This document shows positions 50,497 through 58,495 of a stretch of 64,000 nucleotides of DNA, one piece after another (the first letter of the stretch is position 1; every line of letters starts with the position of its first letter). The notes under the pieces are model-generated. The model saw nothing but the letters and a program-made list of their open reading frames with translations, had not been told where the DNA came from and ran no database searches. Both the position numbers and the translations under genes were made by a program. The stretch is from Agromyces intestinalis (GTDB taxonomy: Bacteria > Actinomycetota > Actinomycetes > Actinomycetales > Microbacteriaceae). The stretch is taken from assembly GCF_008365295.1 (NCBI RefSeq), contig NZ_CP043505.1:1550001-1614000 (forward strand). The letters run 5' to 3'.

Positions 50497-50880
50497 ACCG
50501 TCGGCGTCGCGTGCGTGGAACGGCTCTGCTTCGATCGACTGGCCCAGCTCGGCGCACCGCTGTCGGGCCGGTTCAGCTCATCCGGCGGCGGCACACACAG
50601 CCTGCTCTGGAATCGCGTGCGGGCGAGCCTGCTCGGCCGCGCCCTCGCCCTCCCGGAATCCGCGGAAGCATCGCTCGGCATGGCGCTGCTGGCCGCGTGG
50701 GGCCACAGCGGCGCGCAGCGCCCGGCGGGCGGCGAGGCATCCGGCCTGCTCGAGATCGCGCGTCGGATGAGCCGGGTCCGCACGGTCGTCGACCCCGAGC
50801 CCGCCCTCGCGGCTCGACTGGAAGAGCACTACGGTCGGTTCCGCGCGCAGCTCGGCGAGATGGGATGGATGCCCCGATGA
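50497..50880 (+). pseudogene. 5'-truncated FGGY-family sugar kinase remnant
   Basis: About 125 codons matching the C-terminal part of FGGY kinases: GVACVERLCFDRLAQLGAPL, then SSSGGGTHSLLWNRVRASLL corresponding to the conserved GGG(A/T)xSxLW ATP site, and SLGMALLAAWGHSG. The N-terminal ~350 residues are missing, including the catalytic Asp region. GTG 50515 could serve as a start but the product would be inactive. Its 3' end overlaps the phosphatase ATG as ATGA. Full-length kinase and permease would have been divergent, so one deletion can explain both truncations. Confidence 0.8.
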
Positions 50881-51485
50881 CGACGCTCTTCCTGGTGCGA
50901 CACGGCCAGACCGAATGGGGTGACGGCCGGTACGCCGGCGACACCGACCTCGCGCTCAGCCCCCTCGGGGTGGCACAGGCCGCCCGGCTCGGGACATGGG
51001 CGCGCACGGCCGACCTCGACGCGATCGTCACGTCGCCGCTGGCGCGGGCCGTGGCCACGGCGGACCCCGCCGCGCAGGCCACCGGGATCGCGCCGACCGT
51101 CGACCCGCGGCTGCGCGAGGTGTCGTTCGGGCTGGCCGAGGGCCTCACCGCTGCCGAGATGGCCGAGCGCTTCCCCGAGGAGCGGGCCGCGTTCCTCCGG
51201 TCGCCGGCGACGACCGCGTTGCCCGGCGGCGAGTCGGGGCGCGCCGCGCTCGAGCGGGCGCTGCCGGCGCTCGGCGAACTGCGCGACGCGCACCCCGACG
51301 GGCGGGTGCTGGTCGTGACGCACAACACCGTGATCCGGCTCGTGCTGTGCGCCCTGCTGGGGCTCGACCCCGATCGCTACCGCGAGGTCTTCCCCGCCGT
51401 CGGGAACGCCGCGCTGACGACGGTGCGCCCGGCGACCGAGGCCCGACGACCCGCGGCTCTGCTCGGGTACAACGTGCCGCTCTGA
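50877..51485 (+). CDS. Histidine phosphatase-family protein
   Basis: 202 residues from ATG 50877, overlapping the kinase-remnant stop as ATGA. RHG motif TLFLVRHGQTEWGDGRYAGD, EVSFGLAEGLTAAEM for the acid residue, VLVVTHNTVIRLVL for the second His. Paralogue of 41948-42604, similar over most of its length. It was coupled to the FGGY kinase, suggesting a former role with sugar phosphates. After loss of the kinase 5' half its promoter is unclear. Confidence 0.9.
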   Translation: MTTLFLVRHGQTEWGDGRYAGDTDLALSPLGVAQAARLGTWARTADLDAIVTSPLARAVATADPAAQATGIAPTVDPRLREVSFGLAEGLTAAEMAERFPEERAAFLRSPATTALPGGESGRAALERALPALGELRDAHPDGRVLVVTHNTVIRLVLCALLGLDPDRYREVFPAVGNAALTTVRPATEARRPAALLGYNVPL

Positions 51486-51564
51486 CACCGCCGGCGGTCG
51501 CTGCCGAGCCGATCCGTGCACGGTCCCGGGGAATCATCCGGCGCGCGACGCGCTTGCATCACGC

Positions 51565-52422
51565 ATGGGGAATCCGCCTGCGACCGCCTCGCCGGGCGCC
51601 ATGATCGACGCGGCGAGCATCGACGCCGTGCTCGAGCGCCTGCGCTGGCGCGTGCTCGACTTCGCCGACTACTCGCTGGTTCCGGGCATGACCCGGGCCG
51701 ACCCGGGTCGGGGCATCCGGTTCCACTACGTCGCGAGCGGAACCGTGGCGATCAGCTGCGCCGGCGGCGCGATCGAGCTGCGGGCGGGCGACTTCGTGCT
51801 GCTCGCGCGCGGCGACGCGACGCTGCGCGCCGACGGCCCGACCCGACTCGTCAGCGGATCGCTGCACCTCGAGCTCGAGAGCGGCGTCGCGCTCGGGCTG
51901 ATGCCCGCGGTGCTGTTCGCCTGCGGGTTCCGCACGCACGAGCCGGCGTTCGCCTCCCTGCTCGAGACGCTCCACCGCGAGGCCGACGGCGAGCGCGCGG
52001 GCCGGGAATCGGTCGCGCGCCGCATCGCCGACCTCGTGGCATCCGCCGCGCTTCGCGTGTGGTTCGAGCGCGGATGCGGCGATCCGAGGGCCTGGCTCAT
52101 CGGCCTTCGCGACCCGAACCTGGGCCGGGCCATCGACGCGATGCACGCCGACCCTGGCGGGCGCTGGACCGTCGAGGCCCTCGCGCGCCTCGCGCGGGCT
52201 TCGCGGTCGCAGTTCGCCGAGCAGTTCCGGCGGTCGGTCGGCGAGACGCCCGCGAGGTATCTCACCCGGCTGCGCATGGAGCGGGCCGAGCGGATGCTCC
52301 GGGCCGGCGTCAGCGTGACCGAGGCCGCCGCAGCGCTCGGCTACGACAGCGATGAGGGGTTCAGTCGCGCGTTCCGGCGGCACGCGGGTGCGCCGCCGAG
52401 CCTCTGGAGGGCGACCGCCTGA
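51565..52422 (+). CDS. AraC-family transcriptional regulator
   Basis: 285 residues from ATG 51565 (ATG 51601 is possible). The N-terminal cupin-like sensor (about residues 15-160) has GIRFHYVASGTVAISCAGG and LRAGDFVLLARGDATL. The C-terminal double helix-turn-helix is WTVEALARLARASRSQFAEQ and TEAAAALGYDSDEGFSRAFR, ending GAPPSLWR. Convergent with an MFS transporter 37 nt away, so it may regulate that gene, as cupin_6/AraC regulators often sit beside drug or arabinose-type transporters. Confidence 0.92.
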   Translation: MGNPPATASPGAMIDAASIDAVLERLRWRVLDFADYSLVPGMTRADPGRGIRFHYVASGTVAISCAGGAIELRAGDFVLLARGDATLRADGPTRLVSGSLHLELESGVALGLMPAVLFACGFRTHEPAFASLLETLHREADGERAGRESVARRIADLVASAALRVWFERGCGDPRAWLIGLRDPNLGRAIDAMHADPGGRWTVEALARLARASRSQFAEQFRRSVGETPARYLTRLRMERAERMLRAGVSVTEAAAALGYDSDEGFSRAFRRHAGAPPSLWRATA

Positions 52423-52459
52423 CGACCGCGCACGCCGGAACGTCGGACGCCCGGTCCGG

Positions 52460-53689
52460 CTACCGCCGCCCGGCCAGCATGAGCACGACCCCACCGGCGA
52501 CCGCCGAGATTCCGCCCGCGATGAGCGCCGCCTGCACGCCGGCCGAGTCGACGATGAGCCCGCCGACGGCGGCGCCGGCCGCGATCGCGATCTGGAATGC
52601 CGAGACCACGAGCCCGCCGGCGCTCTCGAGCCGGTCGGGCGCGACGCGCGCGATCCACGCCTGCACGGTCGTCGGCACCGCCCCGAACCCCACGCCCCAC
52701 ACGAAGACGCTCACCGCGACGAGCCAGAGGCCCGAGCCGCTGAGGGCCAGCGTCGCGGTGCCGACGCCGATCGCGAACGGCACGGCGAACAGCAGCACCC
52801 CGAGTCGACGGTCGGCGATCGGACCGGCGACGAGGTTGCCGATGAAGCTCGCCACCCCGAACACCACGAGCAGGCCCGCCAGCAGGGCCGGCGACATCCC
52901 GACGATCGACTCGAACGCGGGCCGCAGGTAGGTGAATCCCATGAAGTGGCCGCCCGCGAGCAGCACGATCGCGAGCACGCCGAGCGCCACGACGGGGCGA
53001 ACCGCGGTCTGCAGCAGCGAACGCACGCCGGGGGCTCCGGTCGGCGTCACCGACGGGAGGGTCACCGCCTGGAAGATGAGCGCCACGACCGCGGCCGCCG
53101 CGGCGAGCAGGAACACCGCACGCCATCCGAGCACCTCGCCGAGGTAGGCGCCGGCCGGCACTGCGGCGATGGTCGCAAGCGTCATGCCGGTGTTGACGAT
53201 GGTCATCGCCCGACCGATCCGGTCGGCGGGCACGAGCTGCGCGGTGACCGCGAGCGAGAGCGCCCAGGTGCCCGAGATCGCGAGGCCGAGCAGCAGGCGC
53301 GCCGCGAGCATGCCGCCGAACGACGGCACGACGGCGACGAGCACGTTCGACAGCACGGCGAGCGCGGTGAGTCCCATCACCACGAGGCGGCGGTCGACGC
53401 GCGGCACGACGGCGACCACGAGCGGCCCGCCGACGATGCCGGCGAGACTCGTCGCGGTGACGAGTTGGCCCGCGGCGCCCTCGGTGAGTCCGAGGTCGGC
53501 GGCGATCGGCGAGAGCAGGCTCGCCGGAAGGAACTCGCTCGCGACCATCGTGAAGATCGCGAGGCCGATCGACACGACGCCCGCCCACGCCGCGCGGGTG
53601 CGCTCGGGCGGGGCGCCGAGTGCGCCGTCGACGGGTGACGTGGTGGCGGTCGCGATCGGCGCCGCGGGCACGGAGGACGTGTTCGTCAT
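52460..53689 (-). CDS. MFS transporter (AraJ/drug-efflux type)
   Basis: 409 residues, about 12 transmembrane helices, ATG 53689 with AAGGAG 6 nt upstream. Features include SEFLPASLLSPIAADLGLTE, ATSLAGIVGGPLVVAVVPRV and helix 4-5 region RLLLGLAISGTWALSLAVTA, characteristic of the sugar-efflux/Bcr-like subgroup led by AraJ. GPIADRRLGVLLFA stands for motif A in the second half. No substrate assigned. An AraC-type regulator converges on it. Confidence 0.92.
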   Translation of the reverse strand: MTNTSSVPAAPIATATTSPVDGALGAPPERTRAAWAGVVSIGLAIFTMVASEFLPASLLSPIAADLGLTEGAAGQLVTATSLAGIVGGPLVVAVVPRVDRRLVVMGLTALAVLSNVLVAVVPSFGGMLAARLLLGLAISGTWALSLAVTAQLVPADRIGRAMTIVNTGMTLATIAAVPAGAYLGEVLGWRAVFLLAAAAAVVALIFQAVTLPSVTPTGAPGVRSLLQTAVRPVVALGVLAIVLLAGGHFMGFTYLRPAFESIVGMSPALLAGLLVVFGVASFIGNLVAGPIADRRLGVLLFAVPFAIGVGTATLALSGSGLWLVAVSVFVWGVGFGAVPTTVQAWIARVAPDRLESAGGLVVSAFQIAIAAGAAVGGLIVDSAGVQAALIAGGISAVAGGVVLMLAGRR

Positions 53690-53795
53690 GCTGCTCCTTC
53701 AGGTCTCCCCTGGGGCAACGCGACGTCGGGCGGCGTCGATCCGACCGCGCGTCGGTATCATCCGACCGATCCGCCGGAACCGGAGGTCGGGCGGG

Positions 53796-53877
53796 CGCGG
53801 ATGCCTCGCGCTCGGCGATCAGGCACGGATGCGTCGGGCCCGGCGTTCAGGCGAACACGGATGCCTCGGGCTCGGCC
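53796..53877. repeat. 28-bp degenerate tandem repeat (2.8 units)
   Basis: Units begin CGCGGATGCCTCG (53796), CACGGATGCGTCG (53824) and CACGGATGCCTCG (53856, after 4 extra bases); the first two end in GATCAGG or GTTCAGG. Each carries the GGATGC word that is frequent across the window. It overlaps the 3' end of the small gene at 53847. Confidence 0.6.
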
Positions 53878-54128
53878 GCGACCCGCCCGCGGGCGAGCTC
53901 GGTGTCGCGCATGCCCATCGCCGAGACGCCGACGCCGTAGGTGACGAAGTCGCCGCGAGGGCGCACCGCGAAGCCGGTGATGCTCTGCGCCTCCTCGTCG
54001 GTGAACTCGAGCCCGTGCAGCAGCACGTTCGCGACGTCGGGTGCGAGGTCGGCGACCGGAACGGGCTCGGCGACGCCCGAGAAGGTGATCGTGGCGGCGG
54101 GGATGCGGATCCAGGGCAGGAACCACAC
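53847..54128 (-). CDS. Small hypothetical protein, possibly a 5'-truncated remnant
   Basis: 93 codons from GTG 54128 (begins MWFLPWIRIPAATITFSGV). The composition is protein-like, with no membrane helix. The frame stays open about 25 codons upstream of the GTG with sensible sequence (GQLGDLGADGSKRVW) but no start codon with a ribosome site, and then meets a stop and the palindrome at 54218. This suggests the N-terminus has been lost. I do not recognise the family. The stop lies within a degenerate tandem repeat. It could also be non-coding. Confidence 0.35.
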   Translation of the reverse strand: MWFLPWIRIPAATITFSGVAEPVPVADLAPDVANVLLHGLEFTDEEAQSITGFAVRPRGDFVTYGVGVSAMGMRDTELARGRVAAEPEASVFA

Positions 54129-54217
54129 CCGCTTCGAACCATCCGCGCCCAGGTCGCCCAGCTGCCCTGACCCGCAGGCGCCGCCCAGACGCTACAGCCC
54201 TGCCCTGCACGTACGGT

Positions 54218-54286
54218 GGGGAACACATTCGACGATGCGGAGGACGTTCTGCGGGAGAGGTGTTCCCCATCCTCGAATGTGTTCCC
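54218..54286. repeat. Single intergenic palindrome with three related boxes
   Basis: Box 1 GGGGAACACATTCGA (54218-54232). Box 2 GTGTTCCCC (54260-54268) complements its first nine bases; box 3 TCGAATGTGTTCCC (54273-54286) complements its last fourteen. Boxes 2 and 3 therefore compete for box 1. It lies upstream of the small hypothetical gene and downstream of the pfkB-type gene (34 nt from its stop). A run of ten G lies at 54309. Confidence 0.8.
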
Positions 54287-54320
54287 GTCAGTCGGGATGA
54301 ACAGACCCCGGGGGGGGGCG

Positions 54321-55274
54321 TCACGCCAGCGCGGCGTCGAGCTCGGCCTCGAGCCGGACCACGTCCTCAGCGCGGCACAGCTCGGCGGGCGGGCGCATGG
54401 CCGTCGCGCTGCCGGCGGCGAGCGCGGTGCGGAACGCGCGCTCGATCGGCACGCCCTGCGCGAGCCGCAGCACCATCGCGGCGAGGAACGCGTCGCCCGC
54501 GCCGACCGCGCTGTGCACCGTGATCTGCGGCGCCGGCAGTCGCACCACCGCGTCGGCGGTCACGAGCACCGCGCCGCGCCCGCCCAGCGTGAGGGCGACC
54601 GCCTCGCTACGAGCGGATGTCACGAGCTCCTGTGCTGCGGCGACCTGCTGGTCGGGCGCGAGCTCGCCCTCGTGCCCGACGAGTTCGCCGAGCTCGCGCA
54701 GGCTGGGCTTGATGAGGAACACGCCCTCGTCGAGCGCCGCCTCCAGCGCCGGCCCCGAGGCATCCACCACGCAGCGCACCTCGTGCTCGCGGCAGATCCG
54801 CGACACCTGGGCGTAGAAGTCGTCGGGAACCCCGGGCGGCAGGCTGCCGCTCGCGATGAGGTAGCCGCCGACCGGCAGCGAGTCGCCGACGGTCGACAGG
54901 CAGGCACGCCACTCGGGTTCGCGAAGCGGCGGACCCTGCAGCACGAACCGGTACTCCTCGCCGGTCGAGGTCTCGACGATCGTCACGCACTCCCGCGTGC
55001 TGCCGCCGATGCGCACGACCTGACCCGCGATGCCCTCGGCCTCGAGCAGCTCGCGATAGGCGTGCCCCGTCGGTCCGCCGAGGGGGTAGACGCCGACCGA
55101 CCATCCGCCGAGCGCGTTGATCGTGCGGGTCGCGTTCACTCCTCCGCCGCCCGGCGAGAGCTTGGTGGGCCCGCATCGCAGCTTGTGCTCGGGCTCGACC
55201 CGTTCGGTCGTCGATGCCACGTCGAGCGCCGGGTTCATCGTGAGCGTGAGGATCGGGGACTGGGTCGCGACCAT
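54321..55274 (-). CDS. pfkB: PfkB-family sugar-phosphate kinase (6-phosphofructokinase II type)
   Basis: 317 residues. Starts ILTLTMNPALDVASTTERV, then EHKLRCGPTKLSPGGGGVNA, closely paralleling E. coli PfkB. The ribokinase-fold motif 2, VHSAVGAGDAFLAAMVLRLA, contains the catalytic Asp and anion hole (GAGD). LIASGSLPPGVPDDFYAQV and FLIKPSLRELGELVG are also conserved. It would phosphorylate fructose 6-phosphate; tagatose 6-phosphate or fructose 1-phosphate kinases are close relatives. ATG 55274 follows TAAGCT by 7 nt (leaderless pattern). Divergent from the hydroxyacid dehydrogenase gene. Confidence 0.88.
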   Translation of the reverse strand: MVATQSPILTLTMNPALDVASTTERVEPEHKLRCGPTKLSPGGGGVNATRTINALGGWSVGVYPLGGPTGHAYRELLEAEGIAGQVVRIGGSTRECVTIVETSTGEEYRFVLQGPPLREPEWRACLSTVGDSLPVGGYLIASGSLPPGVPDDFYAQVSRICREHEVRCVVDASGPALEAALDEGVFLIKPSLRELGELVGHEGELAPDQQVAAAQELVTSARSEAVALTLGGRGAVLVTADAVVRLPAPQITVHSAVGAGDAFLAAMVLRLAQGVPIERAFRTALAAGSATAMRPPAELCRAEDVVRLEAELDAALA

Positions 55275-55335
55275 GTTCCCGAGCTTAGGCACGCGCCGGG
55301 GCTGCGGACAGGTCGCGGCGCGGCAGGATGGGAAC

Positions 55336-56265
55336 ATGCCTCGCCTCCTCGTGACCCTGCCCGGTGCGACCCTGCGTGACGCGGTGCTCGCGCTGGGTCC
55401 GCTGCCCGAGGGCGTCGAGCTCGTGCTCTGGGATCTCGACTCCCCCGCACCCGCCGACGCCATCGACCTCGTCGTGCCGCCGTACATGGGCGCCTCGCCG
55501 AAACTCGCGGCGCTGCAGGGCGTGCGCACCCGGCTCGTGCAGTCGCAGTCGATCGGGTACGACGACGTGCCCGAGCACCTCCCGCCCGGGCAGGTGTTCG
55601 CGAACGCCGCGAGCGTGCACGAGACCTCGACCGCCGAGCTCACCCTCGCGCTCGTGCTGGCGGCGCAGCGCGGCATCCCGGGGTTCGTGCGCGCCGCCGA
55701 GCAGGGGCGCTGGGCTCCGATCCGCGCCGCGAGCCTCGCCGACCGCCGCGTGCTGCTGGTCGGCTACGGCGGCGTGGGCCGGGCGATCGAGGCGCGGCTC
55801 GAACCGTTCGAGGTCGAGGTCACGCGCGTCGCGAGCCGCGCTCGCGACGACGAGCACGGCCGCATCCACGGCATCGACGAACTGCCGTCGCTGCTGCCCG
55901 AGGCCGAGATCGTGATCGTCGGGGTTCCGCTGACGGATGCCACGACCGGGCTCGTCGACGCGGAGTTCCTCGCCGCCCTGCCCGACGGGGCGCTCGTGGT
56001 GAACATCGCTCGCGGCAGGGTGGCCGACACCGACGCGATCCTCGCCGAGGCCGCGAGCGGCCGGCTGCGCTTCGCCCTCGATGTCACCGACCCCGAGCCG
56101 CTGCCCGAGCACCACCCGCTGTTCGGACTGCCGAACGTGCTCATCTCGCCGCACGTCGGGGGCGCCTCGACCGCGATGATGCCGCGGATGGCCCGGCTCG
56201 TGCGCCGTCAGATCGATCGGTTGCTCGCCGGCGAGCAGCCGCTCAACGTGGTGCTCGAGAGCTGA
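55336..56265 (+). CDS. D-isomer-specific 2-hydroxyacid dehydrogenase-family protein
   Basis: 309 residues. NAD(P)-binding motif VLLVGYGGVGRAIEARLEPF (about residues 138-157), active-site Arg in ALVVNIARGRVADTDAIL, Glu in VTDPEPLPEHHPLF, and His in VLISPHVGGAST. It reduces a 2-keto acid or oxidises a D-2-hydroxyacid; glyoxylate/hydroxypyruvate-type activity is the usual default and the true substrate is unknown. ATG 55336 is preceded by CAGGAT and 6 nt, another leaderless-type start. Confidence 0.9.
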   Translation: MPRLLVTLPGATLRDAVLALGPLPEGVELVLWDLDSPAPADAIDLVVPPYMGASPKLAALQGVRTRLVQSQSIGYDDVPEHLPPGQVFANAASVHETSTAELTLALVLAAQRGIPGFVRAAEQGRWAPIRAASLADRRVLLVGYGGVGRAIEARLEPFEVEVTRVASRARDDEHGRIHGIDELPSLLPEAEIVIVGVPLTDATTGLVDAEFLAALPDGALVVNIARGRVADTDAILAEAASGRLRFALDVTDPEPLPEHHPLFGLPNVLISPHVGGASTAMMPRMARLVRRQIDRLLAGEQPLNVVLES

Positions 56266-56441
56266 GCGCGGCCGGCGGTCGAGGCGGCGGCCGCCTGCGA
56301 CATCCGACCGTCTTCGTCCGTTCACCCCGGGCAGGCCGCCCGTTCACCGCTCGCTCGTACGCTCCCGAATGACCCGGGAGCACCCCATCGCGCCGCCTGG
56401 TGCGACCTCCTCGGGCCACCCCACCCGAGAGAGGACCTCCT

Positions 56442-57572
56442 GTGCACGCCACCCGCACACGCACGCTCGCCGCGGTCGCCCTGCTGGGCGCCGCCGCGCT
56501 CGCACTCAGCGGCTGCGCATCCGCCGACGCCTCGTCCGACGACGCCGGCGGCGTCGACGCGGCCACCGCGACCAGCGTCGCCGACTTCGGCACGTTCGCC
56601 GACCTCGAGGCCGCCGCGAAGTCCGAAGGCGCGCTGAACGTCATCGCGCTGCCGCGCGACTGGGCCAACTACGGCGAGATCATCGACGCGTTCACGGCCC
56701 GGTACCCCGAGATCACGGTCAACGAGATCACGCCCGATGCCTCGAGCGCCGAGGAGATCGAGGCCGCCAAGACCAACGCGGGCCTCGACACGGCGCCCGA
56801 CGTCTTCGATCTCGGCCTCACCGTCACGCTGCAGAACACCGACCAGTTCGCGCCGTACCAGGTTCAGACATGGGACGACATCCCCGACGACCTCAAGGAG
56901 CCGAGCGGCCTCTACGTCGGCGACTACGGCGGGTTCATGTCGGTCGGCTACGACTCGTCGAAGTACCCGGCGCCGAAGACGCTCGACGACCTGCTCGGGG
57001 CCGACTACACGGGCGCCGTCGCGATCAACGGCGACCCCACGCAGGCCGGTGCGGCCTTCGCCGCGGTCGGCCTCGCGACGGTGCAGTCGGGCGGCACGCT
57101 CGACGACTTCCAGCCGGGCATCGATTTCTTCGGCGAGCTGCAGCAGGCGGGCAACCTGCTGAAGGTGGATGTCACGACCGCCACGGTCGCGTCGGGCGAG
57201 ACGCCCGTCGTGTTCGACTGGGACTACCTGAACGCGAGCCACGTCGCCGACAACCCGAACTGGAAGGTCGTGGTGTTCCCGGGCACCGGGTACGCCGGGT
57301 ACTACAACCAGGCGATCAACGTCGATGCCCCGCACCCCGCCGCCGCGCGTCTCTGGCAGGAGTTCCTCTACAGCGACGACGCGCAGAACCTGTGGCTGAA
57401 GGGCGGCGCGCGCCCGGTGCGCGCCGAGGCGATGGCAGCCGCGGGCACCATCGACGAGAAGCTCTGGAACGCGCTGCCCGCCGTGCCCGATGACATCGCC
57501 ATTCCCACGCAGGACCAGAGCACCGCTGCCGGCGAATTGCTCGGCCAGAAGTGGGCGGCTGCGGTTCAGTAA
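56442..57572 (+). CDS. Binding lipoprotein of a four-gene ABC importer
   Basis: 376 residues from GTG 56442, with GAGAGGA 6-7 nt upstream. Signal MHATRTRTLAAVALLGAA, lipobox ALSGC, acylated Cys25. Mature start includes FGTFADLEAAAKSEGALNVI, typical of the PotD/FbpA/PhnS-like branch (iron, polyamine, phosphonate or similar small ligands) rather than sugars. SVGYDSSKYPAPKTLDDLL and GYYNQAINVDAPHPAAARLW are class features. Its stop overlaps the next start (TAATG). A complete system including its own ATPase follows. Confidence 0.9.
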   Translation: MHATRTRTLAAVALLGAAALALSGCASADASSDDAGGVDAATATSVADFGTFADLEAAAKSEGALNVIALPRDWANYGEIIDAFTARYPEITVNEITPDASSAEEIEAAKTNAGLDTAPDVFDLGLTVTLQNTDQFAPYQVQTWDDIPDDLKEPSGLYVGDYGGFMSVGYDSSKYPAPKTLDDLLGADYTGAVAINGDPTQAGAAFAAVGLATVQSGGTLDDFQPGIDFFGELQQAGNLLKVDVTTATVASGETPVVFDWDYLNASHVADNPNWKVVVFPGTGYAGYYNQAINVDAPHPAAARLWQEFLYSDDAQNLWLKGGARPVRAEAMAAAGTIDEKLWNALPAVPDDIAIPTQDQSTAAGELLGQKWAAAVQ

Positions 57573-58495
57573 TGACCGCCATCGCTCCCGCGGTCAGCGG
57601 CGGGACGGATGCCACGCCGGCTCCGTCCCGCCGCGGCGCGGCCTCCGTCTCGACACCTGCGGCGCTGGGCCTCGTGCCCTTCGCCGCGTACGTGCTGGTC
57701 TTCCTCGCGCTGCCGACGCTGCTCGCCGTCGTCAGCGGGTTCTTCGACGACGACGGCGCCTTCACACTCGACAACCTCATCGCGCTCGGCGACCCCGTGA
57801 TCGTGCAGACCTTCGTCAACTCGATCTGGCTGTCGGCGCTCACCGCCGTCGCCGGCGCGATCATCGGCGCACTCGCCTGCTACGCGCTACTGGGCCTGCC
57901 GTCGACGAGCCGGGTGCGCTCGACCGTCGACGCCGTCGCGGGGGTGCTGGCGCAGTTCGGTGGAGTGATGCTCGCGTTCGCGTTCATCGCGACGATCGGG
58001 CTGCAGGGCATGATCACGCTCTGGCTGCAGAACGTGTTCGGCGTCGACATCTTCGCCGAGGGGGCGTGGGTCTACAGCCTGCCCGGGCTGATCCTGCCGT
58101 ACATCTACTTCCAGGTGCCGCTCATGGTGATCACGTTCATGCCCGCGGTGTCGGCGCTGAAACCGCAGTGGGCCGAGGCGAACCTGACGCTCGGCGGGTC
58201 GCGCACCGGGTTCTGGCTGCGCATCGGCATGCCCGTGCTCGCACCGAGTTTCCTGGCGAGCCTGCTGCTGCTGTTCGCGAACGCGTTCTCGTCGTACGCG
58301 ACGGCGGCCGCGCTCGCGAGCCAGGGGTCGCAGATCGTGCCGCTGCAGATCCGCGCGGCGCTGACCAGCGAGAAAACCATCCTGGGGCGCTCGAACCTGG
58401 CGGGTACGCTCGCGCTCGGCATGATCGTGATCATGGCCGTCGTGATGTGGCTGTACTCGCTCGTGCAGCGGCGGGCGGCCCGGTGGCAGCGGTGA
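57572..58495 (+). CDS. ABC importer permease 1 (PotB/PhnU-like)
   Basis: 307 residues, ATG 57572 overlapping the binding-protein stop. Six membrane helices, the first at AALGLVPFAAYVLVFLALPT. The coupling loop is KPQWAEANLTLGGSRTGFWL (about residues 206-225), where the usual EAA reads AEANLTLGG. Stop overlaps the second permease as GTGA. Together they form the channel for the 56442 lipoprotein's ligand. Confidence 0.92.
   Translation: MTAIAPAVSGGTDATPAPSRRGAASVSTPAALGLVPFAAYVLVFLALPTLLAVVSGFFDDDGAFTLDNLIALGDPVIVQTFVNSIWLSALTAVAGAIIGALACYALLGLPSTSRVRSTVDAVAGVLAQFGGVMLAFAFIATIGLQGMITLWLQNVFGVDIFAEGAWVYSLPGLILPYIYFQVPLMVITFMPAVSALKPQWAEANLTLGGSRTGFWLRIGMPVLAPSFLASLLLLFANAFSSYATAAALASQGSQIVPLQIRAALTSEKTILGRSNLAGTLALGMIVIMAVVMWLYSLVQRRAARWQR

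Noticed and set aside
41948-51485. The two histidine phosphatase genes as a cobalamin (CobC) pathway marker
   Set aside because: No other cobalamin genes are present; the branch is functionally broad.
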